Assembly (NCBI GenBank): GCA_030631725.1
Contig: DAOVKO010000073.1
Span: forward strand, 1 to 9,381
Direction: 5' to 3'
From: Actinomycetes bacterium
GTDB taxonomy: Bacteria > Planctomycetota > Phycisphaerae > JAACET01
Length of the DNA: 9,381 nucleotides
The position numbers and the translations under genes were made by a program. The notes beneath the pieces are model-generated. The model was not told where the DNA came from and did no database searches. It saw only the letters and a program-made list of their open reading frames with translations. Within the stretch, counting starts at the first letter, position 1, and each line of letters begins with the position of its first letter. Of this stretch, positions 6,151 through 9,381 are shown piece by piece.

Positions 6151-8748
6151 CTATTTCTTCGCTGCGAATGTGAACTTATGGCCATCGCCGTCGACTGTTA
6201 CGGTATCGCCGTCGCTGAACTCGCCCGCCAGAATTCGCTGAGCTAAGGGATTTTCGATCCGCTGCTGAATCGTCCGCTTCAAAGGCCTGGCCCCATACGT
6301 CGGGTCATACCCCTCGGACGCCAGTTGCTCCTTAGCCTTATCCGTAACCTCCAGCTTCATATTCCGCCCTGCCACTCTGTGAGTCAGATACCCCACCTGG
6401 ATATCAACGATGGCCCGCAGATCTTCCTTGCTCAAAGTCCTGAACACAATCACCTCATCGACTCGGTTCAAGAACTCCGGCCGGAAGCGGTCCTTCAGAA
6501 TCGTCTTCACCTGAGCCTCAATCTCCCAGTCCGCCCCCTCGTGGCTGGTCAGCTCCTGGATAGCGACCGAGCCGATATTACTGGTCATGATGATCACCGT
6601 GTTTTTGAAATCCACCGTTCGCCCCTGACCATCAGTCAGCCTGCCGTCGTCCAGCACTTGCAGCAGCACGTTGAACACATCCTGATGAGCCTTTTCGATC
6701 TCATCCAGCAGAATCACGCAATAAGGCCGTCTGTGCACCGCCTCGGTCAACCTGCCCCCCTCCTCATAGCCCACGTATCCCGGCGGGGCCCCGATCAGCC
6801 GGGCCACCGAGTGTTGCTCCATGAATTCGCTCATGTCGATTCGCACGCAGGCCCGCTCATCGTCGAACAGAAACTCCGCCAACGCCCGACTCAGCTCCGT
6901 TTTACCCACACCCGTGGGCCCGAGGAACATGAATGAGCCGATCGGCCGATTCGCCTCGCCCAGCCCCGCCCGCGCCCGCCGTACCGCATCGGAGATCGCC
7001 CCTACCGCCTCGTCCTGCCCCACTACTCGCATCTTCAGCCGCTCTTCCATGTTCAGCAGCTTGTCCCGCTCGCCTTCGAGCATCTTGGCCACCGGGATCC
7101 GGGTCCACTTGCTCACCACCTGGGCAATCTGCTCGCTGGTTACTTCTTCGTGAATCAATCCGCCTCCATCCTTTTGCAGGGCGGAGAGTTTCTCTTCGCA
7201 CTGTTTGCGCTTCTTTTCCAGTTCCCCGATCGTGCCGTACCTCAGCCGAGCCGCCTTCTCCAGCTCTCCCGCCCGCTGAGCTTGCTCCAGCTCTATCTTG
7301 GTCGCATCTATCTGTTCCGCTATTTTCTTAATCTCCGCCAGTGCTCCCCGCTCGTTTTCCCAGCGAGCCGTCAACTGGCTGTTCTTTTCCTTAAGTTCGG
7401 CCAGTTGCTTCTCCAGCCGTTCCAGCCGTTGTTTGCTGGCCTTGTCTTTTTCCTTTTTCAAGGCCTCTCGTTCGATTTCCAACTGCACTGCCCGCCGCCG
7501 GATTTCATCCAGCTCTGCCGGCATCGAATCGTTTTCTATCCGCACTCGGCTGGCCGCCTCGTCCATCAGGTCGATAGCTTTGTCCGGCAAAAACCTGTCC
7601 GAAATATACCTGTCCGCCAGCGTCGCCGCCGTCACCAGGGCCGAATCCTGGATCCGCACCCCGTGATGCGTGTCGTAGCGCTCCTTCAAGCCCCGCAAGA
7701 TGGCAATGGTTTCTTCCACGCTCGGCTCACCCACGGTAATCGGCTGAAACCGCCGCTCCAGAGCCGCGTCTTTCTCCACCTGCTTGCGATACTCATCCAG
7801 CGTCGTCGCCCCTATGCACCGCAGTTCTCCCCGGGCCAGGGCCGGCTTGAGCAAATTACCCGCATCCACCGCTCCTTCCGCTCGGCCCGCCCCTACCACG
7901 GTATGCAGCTCATCGATAAACAGAAGCACCTGCCCTTCGGAACCCAGCACCTCTTTCAGTACCGCCTTGAGTCTATTCTCGAATTCTCCCCGGTACTTAG
8001 CGCCGGCGATAAGTGCCCCCATGTCCAGAGCTATCAATCGTTTATTTGCCAATCCGCTCGGCACATCACCGTTGACAATCCGCTGGGCCAGCCCTTCCAC
8101 AATTGCTGTCTTGCCCACTCCAGCCTCACCGATCAGCACCGGATTATTCTTCCTACGTCGGCTCAGAACCTGCATACACCGACGAATTTCCTCATCCCGT
8201 CCGATTACTGGGTCCAGCTTGCCTGCCCGGGCCAACTCCACCAAATCGGTTCCATAGCGATCCAGGGCCCGATATTTTTCTTCCGGGTTCTGGTCCGTCA
8301 CCCGTGCCGAGCCGCGAGTCTGCTTCAGGGCTTGTAGAATCCCCTCCGGCGTAGCCCCGCACACGCTGAGCAGCTCCTTGGCCTCGCCCTTAACCTTCGC
8401 CAAGGCCAGCAGCAAATGCTCCGTTGAAATGTATTCATCCTTTAGCTGGTTGGCTTCTTTCTCCGCTGTCAACAGAATATTCACCACCGCTGTGCCTGCC
8501 ACCGGCACACCTGCTCCCGATACCTTTGGCAGTCGTGCCAACTCGCTCTGCGTGATTTCTCGCAGACGCTGCACGTGGGCGCCCACCTTTTCCAGCACCG
8601 GCACGATTACTCCCCCCTGGTCTTCGTCCAGCAGTCCCGCCAATAGGTGCAAGGGCCCCACCTCTGCGTGTTGGCCTTCGTTTGCTCGCCGCTGCGCTGT
8701 TGCCAGGGCCTCTTGGGCCCGAACCGTTAATTTTTCTGGCCTAATCAT
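6151..8748 (-). CDS. clpB: Chaperone ClpB (Hsp104 family disaggregase)
   Basis: An ATP-driven hexameric disaggregase that, with DnaK/DnaJ/GrpE, threads proteins out of aggregates in the cytoplasm. The 865 residues match the usual size. In order: the N-domain with two Clp repeats (about 1-150); NBD1 with Walker A GEAGVGKT (207-214), Walker B ending at Asp279-Glu280 and ERRF arginine fingers near 331-334; the coiled-coil middle domain (about 405-525) that marks ClpB rather than ClpA/ClpC; NBD2 with Walker A GPTGVGKT (610-617), Walker B ending Asp682-Glu683 and sensor-2 GAR (819-821). I see no ClpP-docking IGF/IGL loop, as expected for ClpB. The ATG at 8748 is chosen because it opens the family N terminus (MIRPEKLT), has GGGGAT just upstream and lies downstream of a sigma-54-type promoter. 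A 28-residue extension would run into that promoter. dnaK is divergent on the other side of the control region. Confidence 0.97.
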   Translation of the reverse strand: MIRPEKLTVRAQEALATAQRRANEGQHAEVGPLHLLAGLLDEDQGGVIVPVLEKVGAHVQRLREITQSELARLPKVSGAGVPVAGTAVVNILLTAEKEANQLKDEYISTEHLLLALAKVKGEAKELLSVCGATPEGILQALKQTRGSARVTDQNPEEKYRALDRYGTDLVELARAGKLDPVIGRDEEIRRCMQVLSRRRKNNPVLIGEAGVGKTAIVEGLAQRIVNGDVPSGLANKRLIALDMGALIAGAKYRGEFENRLKAVLKEVLGSEGQVLLFIDELHTVVGAGRAEGAVDAGNLLKPALARGELRCIGATTLDEYRKQVEKDAALERRFQPITVGEPSVEETIAILRGLKERYDTHHGVRIQDSALVTAATLADRYISDRFLPDKAIDLMDEAASRVRIENDSMPAELDEIRRRAVQLEIEREALKKEKDKASKQRLERLEKQLAELKEKNSQLTARWENERGALAEIKKIAEQIDATKIELEQAQRAGELEKAARLRYGTIGELEKKRKQCEEKLSALQKDGGGLIHEEVTSEQIAQVVSKWTRIPVAKMLEGERDKLLNMEERLKMRVVGQDEAVGAISDAVRRARAGLGEANRPIGSFMFLGPTGVGKTELSRALAEFLFDDERACVRIDMSEFMEQHSVARLIGAPPGYVGYEEGGRLTEAVHRRPYCVILLDEIEKAHQDVFNVLLQVLDDGRLTDGQGRTVDFKNTVIIMTSNIGSVAIQELTSHEGADWEIEAQVKTILKDRFRPEFLNRVDEVIVFRTLSKEDLRAIVDIQVGYLTHRVAGRNMKLEVTDKAKEQLASEGYDPTYGARPLKRTIQQRIENPLAQRILAGEFSDGDTVTVDGDGHKFTFAAKK

Positions 8749-8810
8749 GTTATCCCCTATCCTTCGTGCTAAGCGTTCTGTTCCTCTTTCCGTATTCTCC
8801 TCATTTATCC

Positions 8811-8825
8811 GCAAATCGCGTGCCA
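8811..8825 (-). promoter_or_regulatory. Sigma-54 (RpoN) -24/-12 promoter for clpB
   Basis: Read on the minus strand the bases are TGGCACG-N4-TTGC followed by G. This matches the RpoN consensus TGGCACG-N4-TTGCW at 11 of 12 defined positions, with the invariant GG and GC exactly 10 bp apart. Transcription would start near 8799, giving a leader of about 50 bases before the ATG at 8748. The match and orientation are direct observations; use by RpoN is inferred. Confidence 0.8.
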
Positions 8826-8913
8826 GACACACTGCTTACATAACTGCTGCCTTGACAAGCTCTAGCGTTAACCACTCTCCCGACTCTGCTCTGCCCTTAC
8901 GACACTTTAGACC

Positions 8914-8933
8914 GCCAAAACTGTCATTTTGGC
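8914..8933. promoter_or_regulatory. Central palindrome, candidate shared activator (enhancer) site
   Basis: Perfect 7-bp inverted arms GCCAAAA and TTTTGGC flank the 6-bp CTGTCA. The centre (8923.5) lies half a base pair from the midpoint (8924) between the first bases of the two sigma-54 promoters, about 89 bp from each -24 element. This is a normal distance for a bacterial enhancer-binding protein acting by DNA looping. The identity of the binding protein is unknown. Confidence 0.6.
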
Positions 8934-8945
8934 ACTTCTCTAGCG
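8930..8945 (+). promoter_or_regulatory. Weaker sigma-54-like sequence overlapping the palindrome
   Basis: TGGCACT-N4-TAGC keeps TGGCAC and the GG-N10-GC spacing (GG 8931-8932, GC 8943-8944) but departs from consensus at the -24 G and at one -12 T. It could be a decoy RpoN site, a second dnaK promoter starting near 8956, or chance. Confidence 0.25.
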
Positions 8946-9007
8946 ACTCCCACAAATTGGAAGATGTCCATAATAGCCTGTGAATATTGGACTTAAATCG
9001 CCCGTCA

Positions 9008-9019
9008 ACTCACTTGAGT
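9008..9019. promoter_or_regulatory. 12-bp palindrome just upstream of the dnaK promoter
   Basis: ACTCA-CT-TGAGT is a perfect inverted repeat ending three bases before the -24 element of the dnaK promoter. It might bind a regulator that modulates RpoN access; there is no other support. Confidence 0.3.
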
Positions 9020-9022
9020 CGA

Positions 9023-9038
9023 TGGCACGGCCTTTGCA
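9023..9038 (+). promoter_or_regulatory. Sigma-54 (RpoN) -24/-12 promoter for dnaK
   Basis: TGGCACG-GCCT-TTGCA matches the RpoN consensus TGGCACG-N4-TTGCW at all 12 defined positions, with GG at 9024-9025 and GC at 9036-9037. Transcription would start near 9049, leaving a leader of about 107 bases before the dnaK ATG. The sequence match is direct; RpoN dependence is inferred. Confidence 0.85.
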
Positions 9039-9062
9039 CCAACAGCCACATGGTACGATTGT

Positions 9063-9090
9063 GCCTTGCTTGAGGTCCATGCCGCAAGGC
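9063..9090 (+). promoter_or_regulatory. Possible stem-loop in the dnaK leader
   Basis: GCCTTGC (9063-9069) and GCAAGGC (9084-9090) can form a perfect 7-bp stem with a 14-base loop, starting about 14 bases after the predicted transcription start. It is not followed by a T run, so it is not a terminator. An mRNA-stability or regulatory role is possible. Confidence 0.35.
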
Positions 9091-9122
9091 CGAGTGAATA
9101 ATCAGGAGTTTGCAAAAACCAC

Positions 9123-9135
9123 GGACGAAACGTCC
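9123..9135 (+). promoter_or_regulatory. Small hairpin just upstream of the dnaK ribosome binding site
   Basis: GGACG-AAA-CGTCC forms a 5-bp stem with a 3-base loop, ending 7 bases before the Shine-Dalgarno AAGGAG (9143-9148), which lies 7 bases before the ATG. The stem does not cover the Shine-Dalgarno itself, so a thermometer role is only speculative. Confidence 0.3.
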
Positions 9136-9155
9136 CGCTAACAAGGAGCACTGCC

Positions 9156-9381
9156 ATGGCCAAGATTATCGGCATAGATTTGGGCACTACCAACTCGGTA
9201 GTAGCCGTCATGGAAGGTTCTCAGCCCAAGGTCTTGATAAACTCTTCCGGTTCCCGACTAACGCCTTCGGTTGTAGGCTTTACCGATAAGGGCGAGCGGC
9301 TCGTCGGCCAGATCGCCCGCCACCAGCAGGTCACCAACCCCGAAAACACCATCTTTTCCATCAAGCGCTTCATGGGCCGCC
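9156..9381 (+). CDS. dnaK: Chaperone DnaK (Hsp70), N-terminal 75 residues, cut by window end
   Basis: Hsp70 chaperone that binds unfolded segments under ATP control with DnaJ and GrpE and hands aggregates to ClpB. Only the first 75 codons are present. They include the phosphate-binding loop GIDLGTTNSVVAVMEG starting at residue 6, then RLTPSVVGFT, GERLVGQIARHQ and NPENTIFSIKRFMGR, all diagnostic of bacterial DnaK. The ATG at 9156 has a strong AAGGAG Shine-Dalgarno sequence (9143-9148) with 7 bases of spacing. Upstream are a leader of about 107 bases with two possible hairpins and a perfect sigma-54 promoter sequence. The gene is divergent from clpB, so the two disaggregation partners share a control region. 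The frame is open to the window edge, with no sign of damage. Confidence 0.97.
   Translation, partial: MAKIIGIDLGTTNSVVAVMEGSQPKVLINSSGSRLTPSVVGFTDKGERLVGQIARHQQVTNPENTIFSIKRFMGR

Larger units (their letters stand above)
8749..9155. promoter_or_regulatory. Divergent control region between clpB and dnaK
   Basis: The 407 bp hold two outward-facing sigma-54 promoter sequences (8811-8825 minus, 9023-9038 plus), a central palindrome (8914-8933), a smaller palindrome touching the dnaK promoter (9008-9019), a direct repeat CTCTAGCG (8860-8867 and 8938-8945), and two possible hairpins in the dnaK leader. I found no CIRCE element and no convincing sigma-32 or sigma-70 promoter. Confidence 0.7.

Noticed and set aside
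7150..8337. Long plus-strand ORF of 395 codons
   Set aside because: It is the antisense shadow of clpB; its translation has low-complexity Leu/Gln/Arg-rich composition and no family features. The plus-strand ORFs at 6325-6936 and 8378-8983 are shadows for the same reason.
8746..8832. Start of clpB at 8832, adding 28 residues
   Set aside because: The extension is unlike ClpB N termini, overlaps the sigma-54 promoter sequence at 8811-8825, and the ATG at 8748 has a suitable ribosome binding site and the family start.
8749..9155. CIRCE (HrcA operator) upstream of dnaK or clpB
   Set aside because: I searched for TTAGCACTC-N9-GAGTGCTAA and found only isolated fragments such as a single GAGTG near 9093, never paired arms.

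Overview
This window looks like chromosomal DNA of a Gram-negative bacterium. Core genes are about 65-70% G+C in the lines I counted. Shine-Dalgarno sites are used by most genes, and the intergenic gaps carry short-period tandem repeats. A GT9-type sugar transferase and a secreted HtrA-like protease point to a cell with an envelope and periplasm. The repeat-filled gaps and gene mix suggest something like the Planctomycetota/PVC group, but that is an impression, not a demonstrated assignment.

Layout from left to right. (1) Bases 1-2189, plus strand: the end of rsfS (ribosome silencing factor), then a complete argS (arginyl-tRNA synthetase). (2) Bases 2190-2338: a gene-free gap filled with three short tandem arrays. 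(3) Bases 2339-2930, minus strand: a UspA-type universal stress protein preceded by an unlisted 26-residue, extremely basic small ORF; the pair looks like an operon with its own promoter. (4) Bases 3113-4129, plus strand: a heptosyltransferase-family (GT9) protein. (5) Bases 4277-6039: an A+T-richer pair of convergent genes, a secreted trypsin-like serine protease and an unassigned 219-residue protein. Their stop codons overlap in the same TTAA. (6) Bases 6040-6150: two heptamer repeat arrays. (7) Bases 6151-8748, minus strand: clpB. (8) Bases 8749-9155: a 407-bp divergent control region. (9) From 9156, plus strand: the start of dnaK, cut by the window edge.

The most interesting part is the clpB-dnaK control region. 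It holds two near-perfect sigma-54 (RpoN) -24/-12 promoters pointing outward, one reading into each chaperone gene. A 20-bp perfect-arm palindrome lies within half a base pair of the exact midpoint between them, where a shared enhancer-binding activator would be expected to sit. If correct, the disaggregation pair DnaK and ClpB is switched on together by one sigma-54 activator, instead of by sigma-32 or by HrcA/CIRCE, for which I see no site. A second notable pattern is a composite repeat: related GCCTC-type heptamer arrays lie immediately downstream of the stop codons of both the usp gene and clpB, each next to a second, different heptamer array.
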